Positions 16,185 to 25,239 of a DNA stretch of 64,000 nt are shown one piece after another. This DNA comes from Prevotella multiformis DSM 16608 (GTDB taxonomy: Bacteria; Bacteroidota; Bacteroidia; Bacteroidales; Bacteroidaceae): positions 1,177,721 through 1,241,720 of the forward strand of contig NZ_GL872283.1 of the NCBI RefSeq assembly GCF_000191065.1, in the 5' to 3' direction. How positions within the stretch are numbered: position 1 is the stretch's first letter; each line of letters opens with the position of its first letter. Under the pieces are notes generated by a model. It searched no databases, had not been told where the DNA came from, and saw nothing but the letters and a program-made list of their open reading frames with translations. The translations under genes were made by a program, and so were the position numbers.

Positions 16185-17384
16185 TTATGCTTGCAATAAA
16201 GAAAACATCTGTTGTGCGGTAAGTTCCCCATCATGAAAGCGCAGAACCGATTTCCTGCCACTTTGCGCAATTTCCTCATAATGCGAGGGACATAAATATA
16301 TTTTTCTCAACATCGAAATGACTTCATCAACAGTACGGTACTGCAGACAGGAAACACCGTGCTCCACAGCTATATTCTCCAACGCATACCAAGAGCCAAT
16401 GACCAACAATCCGTTTGCTATCGCATCAAGCACCTTTCCCTTGGTGCCCGTACCGATGCTGATCGGTGTTATCTGGATATCGTGCTTTATAATTTCCTCT
16501 ATATAGTTCGGTGCAAACCGAATATGATGTACCTCGTATCCAGCTTCCTCAAGATGCCGGACATGAGTATCCCATCCTTTCCCTAAGAACGTTATCACGT
16601 AGTGCTCTTTCAAATCTTCTGTGCATCTGGACGAACAAAGACAATTGATTAATTCATCGGCATCCTGCTGCATATACAAATTATATTGCCCTGCGATCAG
16701 CAACTTTATTTTGGAAGAAAAAGAAATAACCTTGGCAGGATTTGCCAGTTGGTAGTGAGGATGACGTAAGAAGTGAGCCTGAATTCCTGGATTTATTTCC
16801 TTAAGAAAATCCACATCTGCCTCTCCTACTAAATGATAATGAATATTTGAAGATATATCAAACAACCTCTCCATCCTTAAATACTTAGGAAACACAAATA
16901 CTGATTTCCAATATCTCATTTTGTCTCGCATAACAAAACGCTTGCCAAGCATTCTATAGTAATAAAGAGACTCGCAATCAGGCAATGTATGTACCCGCTT
17001 AAAATCCTTTAACTGGTTACTGACACAAGATAATTCTTCTCCATAAATCCATATACCGTCAGCATTCTCCTTGCCAATAATATCTAATTGTACTGTACTT
17101 AAAGAGATATAATTTCCAATAGGATTCTTCAAAAAGATTCTAAAAGGCAAAAGGAATCTAAGTACAAAATTATACCACCACGGTACTGGTAATAAATGGA
17201 TCTTTATATTCAGTTCTTTTGCGACAGAGTCTATCTGTACCTTGGATAACCTATTTAAATTATACGAATACAAAATCACCTCTATACTTTTATCTCTACC
17301 AGCCAGCAAATGGTAAGGCAATGCACTCGTACCGCGAATATTTTCCACAGCAGGCATCATCACAGATAGCATAACAATTTTCAT
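16185..17384 (-). CDS. GT-B glycosyltransferase (GT4-like)
   Basis: The 399-residue protein starts MKIVMLSVMMPAVENIRGTS, a GT-B opening. In the donor domain it has KLLIAGQYNLYMQ, ITFLGKGWDTHVRHLEEAG and ITPISIGTGTKGKVLDAIANG, which takes the place of the E-x7-E loop and binds the nucleotide sugar in related enzymes. An N-terminal hydrophobic patch (about 65-85) may attach it to the membrane. It probably extends the glycan repeat. It is flanked by an IS982 remnant upstream and degenerate sequence downstream, so its transcription may now depend on read-through. Confidence 0.8.
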   Translation of the reverse strand: MKIVMLSVMMPAVENIRGTSALPYHLLAGRDKSIEVILYSYNLNRLSKVQIDSVAKELNIKIHLLPVPWWYNFVLRFLLPFRIFLKNPIGNYISLSTVQLDIIGKENADGIWIYGEELSCVSNQLKDFKRVHTLPDCESLYYYRMLGKRFVMRDKMRYWKSVFVFPKYLRMERLFDISSNIHYHLVGEADVDFLKEINPGIQAHFLRHPHYQLANPAKVISFSSKIKLLIAGQYNLYMQQDADELINCLCSSRCTEDLKEHYVITFLGKGWDTHVRHLEEAGYEVHHIRFAPNYIEEIIKHDIQITPISIGTGTKGKVLDAIANGLLVIGSWYALENIAVEHGVSCLQYRTVDEVISMLRKIYLCPSHYEEIAQSGRKSVLRFHDGELTAQQMFSLLQA

Positions 17385-17604
17385 CTCAGTATATAATTGG
17401 CCTAAATTGTTTTATCAAAATCACATAATAAAACGAAGGATGTTAAGGTTAAATCTAATGAATATGACTTTTACAGGAATAAAGCTTCCACACATTGGAT
17501 ATAAGTTCGCTTTCCTAAGTTCAGCAATGATAGCGGAATTAATCCCTTACTACGCCAAATCTTCTTATTCTTATATAAAGAAAAAACAAACCAAATAATA
17601 CGCT

Positions 17605-18345
17605 CTAACAACGATCGAATATTCTTGCCTTGGCAAATGGAATGAATGCAGGCTTCCAATCCTTCTGATTAATCCGATACGGATATTCAAGTCTTATGTG
17701 TACCGTCTCGAATAAGTCGAGTTGTATTTCTGCGCCGATATATCCCTTATCTCCGTATATGCTGCAATCGTGATAAGTCAACTTCCCATCTTTCATGTAT
17801 TTTGGGTCAGCGACACTGGCCTTTGACAGGTCGAAAGAATGTATGATACCGGTCAACCCAAAGAGAATGTGCAACTTATACCCGAAATAACAAGGGTTAC
17901 GGAAGCACAATAGCCAAAATCAGGAGCTTGTGAAAAATCACCGGTCCTTCCCATCCTGCAACGCTTTCCCCTGGCGAAACGGCAGACTTCTATGGGTTTG
18001 GAATCCACAAAGAACAGTTCTTCCGCACCGACCATTTTCATAGCCACCCGCCTGAATATTTCTTCGCATAAGCCTGCTGTATCCTTTCTGCAATCATTGA
18101 ACTGCCTGTGTGAGATGAGGGTGAGGAGCTTGTCCTTATACTCTTGTAGCCTATAGTCAACCAACCACTTCTCGCTGTCAATGCTTTCTGACTCTACTGC
18201 CAATGACAATGCCACAACTTCCAAGACCGAGAACTTTGGAATTGGCCACGCCAAGAGATATTGCCATGTTCATTGACGAGAATTTCAGAAAACAGCTTTC
18301 ATATCTCGAGGATTTTGACGAATTTTGTGTAAAGGTTGTTTATAT
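17605..18345 (-). pseudogene. IS982-family transposase remnant
   Basis: The minus strand reads NNLYTKFVKILEI, a stop (18299-18301), KLFSEILVNEHGN, a frameshift near 18240, then IPKFSVLEVVALSLAVE...FVDSKPIEVCR...GYCAS. A second frameshift near 17895 leads to YFGYKLHILFGLTGIIHSF...YGDKGYIGAEIQLDLF...YPYRINQKDW. These are IS982 transposase blocks including two DDE acids. The C-terminal part after FAKAR is replaced by unrelated sequence at about 17615, and the start codon appears lost. The element is therefore dead and truncated on one side. Confidence 0.85.
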
Positions 18346-18376
18346 GTTGGTTTGAAATTAATGATTTATACACCAC

Positions 18377-18431
18377 TAAGTTGCTAAAAATCAAAGATAT
18401 GTGCAACTTTTTAAGCATATTTGGCAACTTA
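18377..18431. repeat. AAGTTGC repeats at the IS982 5' side
   Basis: TAAGTTGC (18377-18384) is followed by inverted copies GCAACTT (18403-18409) and GCAACTTA (18424-18431). They sit between the transposase remnant and the next GT2 gene and may mark the old element end. Confidence 0.4.
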
Positions 18432-18456
18432 ATTTAATTCCGCCAAAAGGTTATAC

Positions 18457-19407
18457 TTATAAAAAATGGCACAATAAACTTACCATAGCAAAAATAAATT
18501 TTCTATATAAAGGGACAGAACTGCGTACCATATTTAAACTACTATTTTTCAAAATTTTTCGAAGTTTTCCATTTACTTCTTTTATGAAAGAAATAGAGAA
18601 CTTATGACGTACTAATACGTAAACTAAATTGATAGACTCATTTTTGATATGCTGCTTTAATAAATATACATTATTTATATTTATCTTCTTTAAATATAAT
18701 GTTTTTTGTTCAAGAATAGTAAGATTATCAAGAACTCTTTTCTTTGATAGTGAGGAACGACTTATAGAATTCATATCACCCAGATAATAATTATAAGTCA
18801 CATGAGGACAACCTATGATATTCTCAACATAGGTTGAGATCTCAAAACTCCACAAAACATCCTCATGTGTAATTCCCTGTAAAAAAAAAGTTTTGTGCTT
18901 ACTGAATATATCTTTACGAATAAGTTTATTACATGCTATAATATTCCAACTATTATGGATATAACCTTTAAAAACATCATCATTACATCTGAAGTTTTCC
19001 GTCTTAACATCATAATAACTATCATCAGCCAAAATATGTCGAGTAATACCGGATACTATTTCTGGATAATGATATTTTTCTGCCTCATGAACAAGTTTCT
19101 CTATGGAATCGTCAGGAATACTATCATCACTATCTAAGAAAAAAATATAATCGCCTGAAGCCTTATTAATACCGGTATTTCTTGCAGCTGATAAACCCTG
19201 ATTTACAGAATGTTCACATAATACAAACTTAACAGCCCCCTTGTATGCATCAACAAATTGTTTGGCAATTCGCATACTATCATCTTGCCCCTTATCATCT
19301 ACTAAGATACATTCAATATCTGTATAGGTCTGTCTTTGCACTGATTTTAAACAACGGATAATATATTTTTTTACATTATAAATAGGAATAACTACTGACA
19401 CTCTCAT
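18457..19407 (-). CDS. GT2-family glycosyltransferase
   Basis: The protein (316 aa) shows the GT-A pattern VSVVIPIYNVKKYIIRCL, ECILVDDKGQDDS, SAARNTGINKASGDYIFFLD and the DxD site LDSDDSIPDD, with GITHEDVLWSFE as the acceptor-side ED motif. It should be an inverting transferase in repeat-unit assembly. It lies 33 bp after the flippase gene. The AT-rich coding sequence is unlike the GC-richer genes downstream, which fits horizontal acquisition together with LicD and Wzx. Confidence 0.9.
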   Translation of the reverse strand: MRVSVVIPIYNVKKYIIRCLKSVQRQTYTDIECILVDDKGQDDSMRIAKQFVDAYKGAVKFVLCEHSVNQGLSAARNTGINKASGDYIFFLDSDDSIPDDSIEKLVHEAEKYHYPEIVSGITRHILADDSYYDVKTENFRCNDDVFKGYIHNSWNIIACNKLIRKDIFSKHKTFFLQGITHEDVLWSFEISTYVENIIGCPHVTYNYYLGDMNSISRSSLSKKRVLDNLTILEQKTLYLKKININNVYLLKQHIKNESINLVYVLVRHKFSISFIKEVNGKLRKILKNSSLNMVRSSVPLYRKFIFAMVSLLCHFL

Positions 19408-19440
19408 AATTTATGTTTAATTTTTCAAAAATCATTTAAG

Positions 19441-21000
19441 TTACAATAAGTGCAATTTCTTCCTTATTAGTAGTAATGTCATTTCTCGTGTATGATGATC
19501 AAAAACCACATAAAATGACAATAGTATAACCAATACACTAGAAACGATGGTTATCATCACTAAAGCATATAGATTATCACTGACAAAAGATTTTATTCCC
19601 AAACATAAACCTAAGACGAAGCAACCTATTAAGAACATTGGAGATATTGTACGTAGGAAATATTCAGAAATATTAAATTCTTTCATTTGTTTCTTCAATA
19701 TATATATATATACAAAGCATGTACTAAAAGCCCCTGTGAAAATGCCAGCAACTGTTACAAAAATGTATGAATGAGTAAAATAAAGAATTGAATAAGTGAT
19801 TGGTAAACTGATTAGATACAGAGCTCCACAAAGTATATTCACCCATTTAACATTTCCACTGGCCGTTATAGCTGTATAGGTAAGTGGATTAAAATTATTA
19901 AAGAAATTTCTTATTAAAAGTATTTGACAAATAATAACAGCACCCTCCGGAACTTTGTCAAGCCATAAACCCATCAAATAATCCATTTTAACAAATACGG
20001 GAATAGATATTAAGAGCGTCATCAATGATGTTAATTTCGCACCCATTATTATTAGCTCATTTACTCTACGATAATTCTTTTGCGCATACTCTTTTATAAC
20101 TTGTGGATTAAATGCTGTCATTATATTACTAGCAAAAGTATTTAAAGTAGCTTGTACCATACCAGCGATTCCAGCTGCAGCTATAATAGCATTACCAAGA
20201 AACCAATTGTATAAAATATTAGTTCCTTGCTGGCAAAATGTTAAAGAAACCGAACTTAACAAATTCCATCCAGAATATGAAAGCATTCTCGGAAATAATG
20301 TTCGATCGAACGAAGAATTAAATTTAGTTTCAGCATAATGAGTGGCACAAAATCTTCTATAAGAAAACATTATACCAATAGAAACCACACCATAAAGGAT
20401 ACTATAGAAAATTAAATTATCAAACGAGTTGTTCAATAATACAATTAATGCTATTCCCAATTTTAAGAAAGAGGATAAAATATCTATATACGCATATATC
20501 TTGAAATCTTCATGTGAATTGATAGCTGCATTATATGGCGCTTGTGTAATACCCATAATAGTACTACATATAGCAACTTGATAAACCCAGTTAGCTGCTA
20601 TTAAACGATCTGCAGGAATTACTAATTGAGTATTTATGAACCACAAGCCTACTGTTTCTGCAATGATTAGAAATATTCCAGATAAAGCCAAATGTATTAC
20701 AAGAGCCGTAGAGAAGGTCTTAGACAATTCTTCGAAATCACCATCACCAAGAGCTACAGTTATATAACGTGAGGTAGCACTACTCAAGGATCCACTTAAA
20801 ACATTAACCAAAACGATTATTCCTCCAACAAGATTATAGAGTCCATAATCTTCTACACCTAAAGCCTGCAATACTATTCTTGAAGTAAAGAATTGAATTG
20901 CCATACTGATAAACATACGTATATACAGCATGGAAGCATTTTTGGCTATTAGTCGATTATTTCCTCTTTTTTCCTCCACCGGCTTACAAATTATTTCCAA
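19441..21000 (-). CDS. Wzx-type polysaccharide flippase (MOP superfamily)
   Basis: The 519-residue integral membrane protein has 12-14 predicted helices and the MOP entry region NASMLYIRMFISMAIQFFTSRIVLQALGVEDYGLYNLVGG, typical of O-antigen and capsule flippases. It should carry undecaprenyl-linked repeat units across the inner membrane, after which the EpsG-type protein polymerises them. It overlaps licD by 10 bp. The gene is strongly AT-rich. Confidence 0.9.
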   Translation of the reverse strand: MEIICKPVEEKRGNNRLIAKNASMLYIRMFISMAIQFFTSRIVLQALGVEDYGLYNLVGGIIVLVNVLSGSLSSATSRYITVALGDGDFEELSKTFSTALVIHLALSGIFLIIAETVGLWFINTQLVIPADRLIAANWVYQVAICSTIMGITQAPYNAAINSHEDFKIYAYIDILSSFLKLGIALIVLLNNSFDNLIFYSILYGVVSIGIMFSYRRFCATHYAETKFNSSFDRTLFPRMLSYSGWNLLSSVSLTFCQQGTNILYNWFLGNAIIAAAGIAGMVQATLNTFASNIMTAFNPQVIKEYAQKNYRRVNELIIMGAKLTSLMTLLISIPVFVKMDYLMGLWLDKVPEGAVIICQILLIRNFFNNFNPLTYTAITASGNVKWVNILCGALYLISLPITYSILYFTHSYIFVTVAGIFTGAFSTCFVYIYILKKQMKEFNISEYFLRTISPMFLIGCFVLGLCLGIKSFVSDNLYALVMITIVSSVLVILLSFYVVFDHHTREMTLLLIRKKLHLL

Positions 21001-21788
21001 AAAGCAGTGGATGAATGTGTCTCACGTTCATTTTCAGCAGGCAACTTCATATAATCGCCATAATGCTGCTTCAAATAGATACCATATGCAGAAATACACA
21101 TAAATTTTTTGTTTTCGAAATCAAGATTTTTATATTCCTCAAAAACATTTTTAGAATGAATCTCTTTCATTCCGTATCTTCCTGTAAGTGCACCAACAAA
21201 ACTGGATTCAGAAAAAGAATACATCGTAGTGACTTTTTCTATTACAGCAGTAATAACCTTTCTACCGATGACTTTTGCACATAGGTATTTTATTTTCGAC
21301 TTTAAATTATATCCTGAATTATTTTGCTGCCAAGATAAATAAAAAAGACTTTTTAAATAGCCAACAGCGAAAATAAAAAATTTCTGCAACCTACGATTAC
21401 TAGGAAGCCCATCTATAGGAAATATATCTATATTTATCCCATAGCAAGGGAATGGAATTCCAACTTCTGTCATAAGGGTACGTAGATCTTCTACTTTCTG
21501 CCACAAAAAATGACATTCAAATAAATCGGTTTTTACACTATTAAAACTATGTAAATTTTCGCAGAATCCATTGAAATATTTCTTAAAAAAATCATAATCT
21601 TTTCTGGGCATCATAATATCAACATCGTCATCCCATGGGATAAATCCTTGATGTCTAACTGCGCCCAACAAAGTACCTCCAGCCAAAGAATATCTAAGAT
21701 TATTCTTCTTACAAAATTCATCAACTTTACAAAGAATATTCAATAATATTTCATGCTGTTTATCTAATGTTATTAAATATGGTTGCAT
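20991..21788 (-). CDS. LicD-family phosphotransferase
   Basis: The 265-residue protein has the LicD core: YSLAGGTLLGAVRHQGFIPWDDDVDIMMPRKDY, with the nucleotidyltransferase-like GG and DDDVD metal site, then GINIDIFPIDG. LicD enzymes transfer phosphocholine or a similar phospho-group from a CDP donor to a glycan. No choline kinase or cytidylyltransferase is present in the window, so the group transferred is unknown. It is the first intact gene of the locus and overlaps wzx by 10 bp. No clear TAnnTTTG promoter is seen just upstream. Confidence 0.88.
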   Translation of the reverse strand: MQPYLITLDKQHEILLNILCKVDEFCKKNNLRYSLAGGTLLGAVRHQGFIPWDDDVDIMMPRKDYDFFKKYFNGFCENLHSFNSVKTDLFECHFLWQKVEDLRTLMTEVGIPFPCYGINIDIFPIDGLPSNRRLQKFFIFAVGYLKSLFYLSWQQNNSGYNLKSKIKYLCAKVIGRKVITAVIEKVTTMYSFSESSFVGALTGRYGMKEIHSKNVFEEYKNLDFENKKFMCISAYGIYLKQHYGDYMKLPAENERETHSSTAFWK

Positions 21789-22443
21789 AAAAAAAAGAAT
21801 TTAAATAATAACTAAACATATATGCTTTACATATTGCTTAACTAAAAATTTTAAAGACAGGAACAAGAATTCTGAGAATAACAGAATTGAAAAACAAAAC
21901 TTCCCCTACAAACAATGAACAGCTTGCAAGTTGAGACTACCACGGTTTCTCCACATAAAACGAAATGACAAATAGGCATATACGGTAACAAGCATAGCAC
22001 ACAACCAATGGACTCTGTTGATAAATTTTGTAGCTGGTTTGTTCTCTGAATCTTTTTGTTAAGTCGATTAATTTCTAGAATATCCTTAAATCCATTTGTA
22101 GAATTTTTCAATTGAAATCACATACAGCTCAGTGCCGCAAGGATAGCTCATTGCTGCTTCAATTGTTTCGTAACACAAAACGGCGTGAGACCTTAGTTTG
22201 TAACCAAAGTTTCACGCCATTGTTTTCATAAGAATATTGGTCTATTCGAAAATCCCTGGTGACAGACCGCCTGTAACCCCGAAAGTAGAGGTTGTATATA
22301 GTACGTACTATCCCAGAAAATGAAATTCACCAGATTTTTAAAGTTGCTTATATGTAGTTCTGTGAGTCCTTCTGAAGAGGTTATGGTCAGACAATCTGTA
22401 CAGCAGATTGGGATCGCAACCCCGTCAAAAAGCCCCACACACA
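21789..22443. other. Degenerate AT-rich region upstream of the polysaccharide locus
   Basis: Short minus-strand frames (about 21850-22110 and 22226-22440) overlap in two frames and show hydrophobic pieces but no recognisable family. I looked for a UpxY-type antiterminator, the usual first gene of such loci in Bacteroides, and did not find one. Two hairpins lie here (22182-22218 and 22258-22278). Confidence 0.4.
22182..22218. terminator. GGCGTGA...TCACGCC hairpin
   Basis: A seven-bp perfect outer stem with a partly paired AT-rich interior is followed by ATTGTTTT on the plus strand and GTTTTGTG on the minus strand. It may end transcription of the lipoprotein gene at 22444 or shield the glycan locus. 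Confidence 0.5.
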
Positions 22444-23439
22444 TTACATTGCTATGTGCCAGTCTACATTCTCTGTTTTCATTTCTCCAGATTCTTCTTT
22501 AAACGAGATTCCCCGCCCCTTGGAGCCTTCCACCTTGATATTGACGACAGTCATCACATTTCGTTTGACCGTCAAGGTCTTGGTTGCCTCTTCAACGCTA
22601 CCATCAGCCTTTGTCCATGTAATCTTCATGTCCAATTCCGTATGATAATCAGACTGACAGGCTCTTTCTATATCGTAAAAAGAATAGGGTGACGCATCAT
22701 CATAAGCTGCATCTCCCTTTTTCAAGCTGATGCGCCAAAAAGGATAATCAACCACCAATGTCCCCTCCTCCGGAGGCGACACTTTGAAATGCAGCCCAAA
22801 AACGGTACGTTTCAGGTCGACCGTCAGTTCCGTCTTCCCCTTGGGGCTGAAGTCTGCAAGACTTCCATAGAGCTTCACAAGGCGAGGATAATGAACAATC
22901 CGCCCGCCCTCGATCTTCGTTTCACCTTTCTTTATCTCATTGAGATTAGCCTCTTTGGAATAAACAAACGAGTTGGACACCTTCGTAAGTTCCTTTTTCC
23001 CATGCACCAACGGGAGATCAAAGCTATCCTTAACTGCGAACAGCCGCCCAGGCCCCTCTTCTATCTTCAGACATTCCACCTTGTAGAGATTCTTTTCATT
23101 CATTTTTATGGATATCTTCGATTGGAGGGTAAATAGACCGTAGGCGTACATTTGGTACTTTTCCTCACCAGGCTTCTTTTCATAGACATTGACAGCATAA
23201 ATCTTTTTCAGGTTCTTGTCCCCGGCCCTGCTCAAAGGCTGTCCCTTCGCATTCATAGGGGTCTCCATTGTCTCTACGGCCAGTTCTTCTGCCGGATGAA
23301 TCCGCACAACTCTCGTCAACTTGCTTTTAGACTTACCAATCGGCTTCACGCCGTCAGCATCTTCCAGCACAGGCTTTTCACAGGCTGCCAACAAAAGAAG
23401 ACACAGCAAAGCCCAGATCAAGGTTACTTGTTTTTTCAT
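22444..23439 (-). CDS. Fimbrillin-like surface lipoprotein
   Basis: A lipoprotein signal peptide ends in LLLAAC with the lipidated Cys near residue 20. The 331-residue chain is rich in beta strands and charged turns. The C-terminal stretch TLTVKRNVMTVVNIKVEG matches the way Bacteroidales FimA/Mfa-type fimbrillins and their relatives end (a conserved RN-x-x-T strand). It is likely exported to the outer surface as a fimbrial or fimbrillin-like anchor protein. It stands alone, with no fimbrial assembly genes nearby. Family membership is an inference from pattern. Confidence 0.6.
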   Translation of the reverse strand: MKKQVTLIWALLCLLLLAACEKPVLEDADGVKPIGKSKSKLTRVVRIHPAEELAVETMETPMNAKGQPLSRAGDKNLKKIYAVNVYEKKPGEEKYQMYAYGLFTLQSKISIKMNEKNLYKVECLKIEEGPGRLFAVKDSFDLPLVHGKKELTKVSNSFVYSKEANLNEIKKGETKIEGGRIVHYPRLVKLYGSLADFSPKGKTELTVDLKRTVFGLHFKVSPPEEGTLVVDYPFWRISLKKGDAAYDDASPYSFYDIERACQSDYHTELDMKITWTKADGSVEEATKTLTVKRNVMTVVNIKVEGSKGRGISFKEESGEMKTENVDWHIAM

Positions 23440-24384
23440 AATAAGAATGTTTTAATTGGTATATTAATTTAAATGAACATAAACGAAGAATACTATAGAA
23501 CCCGATAAACTACGGCAACGCATCCAATAAGGTGAATCATGTCGACCTCATAAGGCCTGTCTCCTCAAAACACTTCTAAATGCTTTTTCTTCTCAGATGA
23601 GCGACTCCATCTTCATGAAAGAACAGGGAGTAAAATACGGCTGAAAGAGCAAACGCAGCCTCCATATAAGGACATATTCTAAAAATTCCACATCGGTCCG
23701 TCGCTGACGGGGATATTGTCAACTCCTTGTGTCTTCGCTTTTATGCGCATCTTCAGCTCTTTCTTTCAGCCGGGAGTGCATCACATCCCCATTGCAGGAA
23801 CCGTCCCTCCCTTCCAGGAAGAAAGCAGAATCTGCTCCCTTAAAAAGCGAACATCCATCAAAGATTATTTTTAGAACCAGCCTGAAGGGAAAAGTTCTCA
23901 GATTAATAAAATCTCACACTGCAGATATGCCACCATCGACTTTTGGGCATATTTCTGTAAGGGCGAAGATGAGAAAGGAGGATACTAGAAAAGAAACCGC
24001 CTAAAGAACAGCACAGAATCACCGTCCATCTGAAAGGACAGGCGACAACCCTTCCTCCCTGCAGGATAAGGTCTTACTGCAAGTTTGGCAAACTATTAGA
24101 GGATTTTCCGCCTTAGAACGAACAACGACGGCCAACCATTCGAGGTCCTGTCATGAATCTGTCAGTTGGTTTTACGGACAGACCGATAAATCCGCTCGCA
24201 GAATATTATCTCGGTTCTATAGTTTTGTTTTTTTATGTGGCTACAAAGTTAAACAAAATCTTTGATAACGAAAATGATTTAATCGGATATTTTAACTCCG
24301 CCAATGCAAAAACAGCGTAAGTGAAAGCATAGAAGCCCTCGAAAGAAAAAGTAAATGTTGTAAAGAATTGGAGAAAATCGTAAT
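23440..24384. other. Gene-free region
   Basis: No supported gene lies in this stretch. It holds a diverged intergenic repeat at about 23790-23905 and otherwise no clear structure. Confidence 0.6.
23790..23905 (-). repeat. Diverged intergenic repeat, copy 1
   Basis: On the minus strand GGTTCTAAAAATAATC is followed by TTTGATGGAT, GATTCTGCTTTCTTCCTGG and further on CGGCTGAAAG. The plus strand at 28865-28960 gives the same blocks in the same order. Confidence 0.6.
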
Positions 24385-24455
24385 CTTCCTTCCAAAGAAA
24401 AAGCATTTTCTTTACCAGACAGGCTTATAGTTCGTGGATTTTATCTAAATTTGCA
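24385..24455 (+). promoter_or_regulatory. Conserved ~70-bp promoter element, copy B (outer-membrane protein)
   Basis: CCAAAGAAAAAGCATTTTC, GGCTTATAG and the -7 box TAAATTTG (24446-24453) have the same 43-bp and 22-bp distances as the other copies. The start codon lies 22 bp after the -7 box. Confidence 0.75.
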
Positions 24456-24475
24456 GCAAAAACCAACCACACGAT

Positions 24476-25225
24476 ATGAAAAGAACTATATTGACTGTCG
24501 TCATCTTTCTGGGCGTACTAACGAGTTCTCAAGGGCAGATATTCAACAAGAGCAACACAAAGCGCATCGGACAAAACATAAAGGAAAGCTTTCAGAACAT
24601 CAAGAAAACTCTTGTGCAAGACACCCGACCGTCGGGAGAGCACACAATATGGGACATCTATATCGCTCCTAAAATAGGATTGGATCTGTCCAATCTGCCT
24701 GGCATCGACGGGAACGTCAAGTTAGGCGTTGTGGGTGCGGCCTACGTAGAAGTATTTGTTGCAAAGAACATTGCCATAGACGCAGAAATGCAGTACAGCC
24801 GCCAGGGCTCGTCCGGTGTCTACCGCAATCTGCATACGACGGATGCCGCAGGAACCCCCACTGTCCGTGAATACGGCCCATACGACTTCAAATTAGACTA
24901 TATCAACACGAATTATCTGGTACGCTGGTATCCATGGGCCGATCTGCCTTGGAGCTTCACAACTGGTCTGCACATGGGTTACATTGTAAGTGCCCATGCG
25001 AAAATGAAACATGGGGCCGATAAAAACATTAAAAGAGATATTCACAGCGGCGACCTCGCCCTCCCGCTTGGCATCAGCTACGAATGGAAGCAATGGCAAC
25101 TGGAAGCACGCTATAATCTCTATTTCCGAAAGCTGGCACGCAGCCATGAAGCCGAAGTGCTGATGCGAAATGCACGCAACAACATGCTTGAAGTGACCCT
25201 GGGCTACAGAATCAAGATGTTCTGA
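24476..25225 (+). CDS. PorT-like outer-membrane beta-barrel protein
   Basis: The 249-residue protein has a signal peptide (about 1-20, ending SQGQ) and then alternating aromatic/hydrophobic strands of the outer-membrane beta-barrel family (PF13568-like), for example DIYIAPKIGLDL, NIAIDAEMQYSRQG and the closing strand LEVTLGYRIKMF, which ends in an aromatic residue as barrel proteins do. An extra charged helix-like stretch at about 25-50 precedes the barrel. The cargo or role is unknown. It is followed after 14 bp by a lipid A deacylase-like gene, so both may adjust the outer membrane together. Confidence 0.75.
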   Translation: MKRTILTVVIFLGVLTSSQGQIFNKSNTKRIGQNIKESFQNIKKTLVQDTRPSGEHTIWDIYIAPKIGLDLSNLPGIDGNVKLGVVGAAYVEVFVAKNIAIDAEMQYSRQGSSGVYRNLHTTDAAGTPTVREYGPYDFKLDYINTNYLVRWYPWADLPWSFTTGLHMGYIVSAHAKMKHGADKNIKRDIHSGDLALPLGISYEWKQWQLEARYNLYFRKLARSHEAEVLMRNARNNMLEVTLGYRIKMF

Positions 25226-25239
25226 CAAGTATCACATCC

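Noticed and set aside
21851-22443. UpxY-type antiterminator at the head of the polysaccharide locus
   Set aside because: I searched all frames for NusG-like sequence and found only broken hydrophobic pieces.
21789-22443. Invertible promoter as in Bacteroides capsule loci
   Set aside because: The hairpins here are local (under 40 bp). No pair of inverted repeats flanks a promoter-sized segment, and no invertase gene is nearby.
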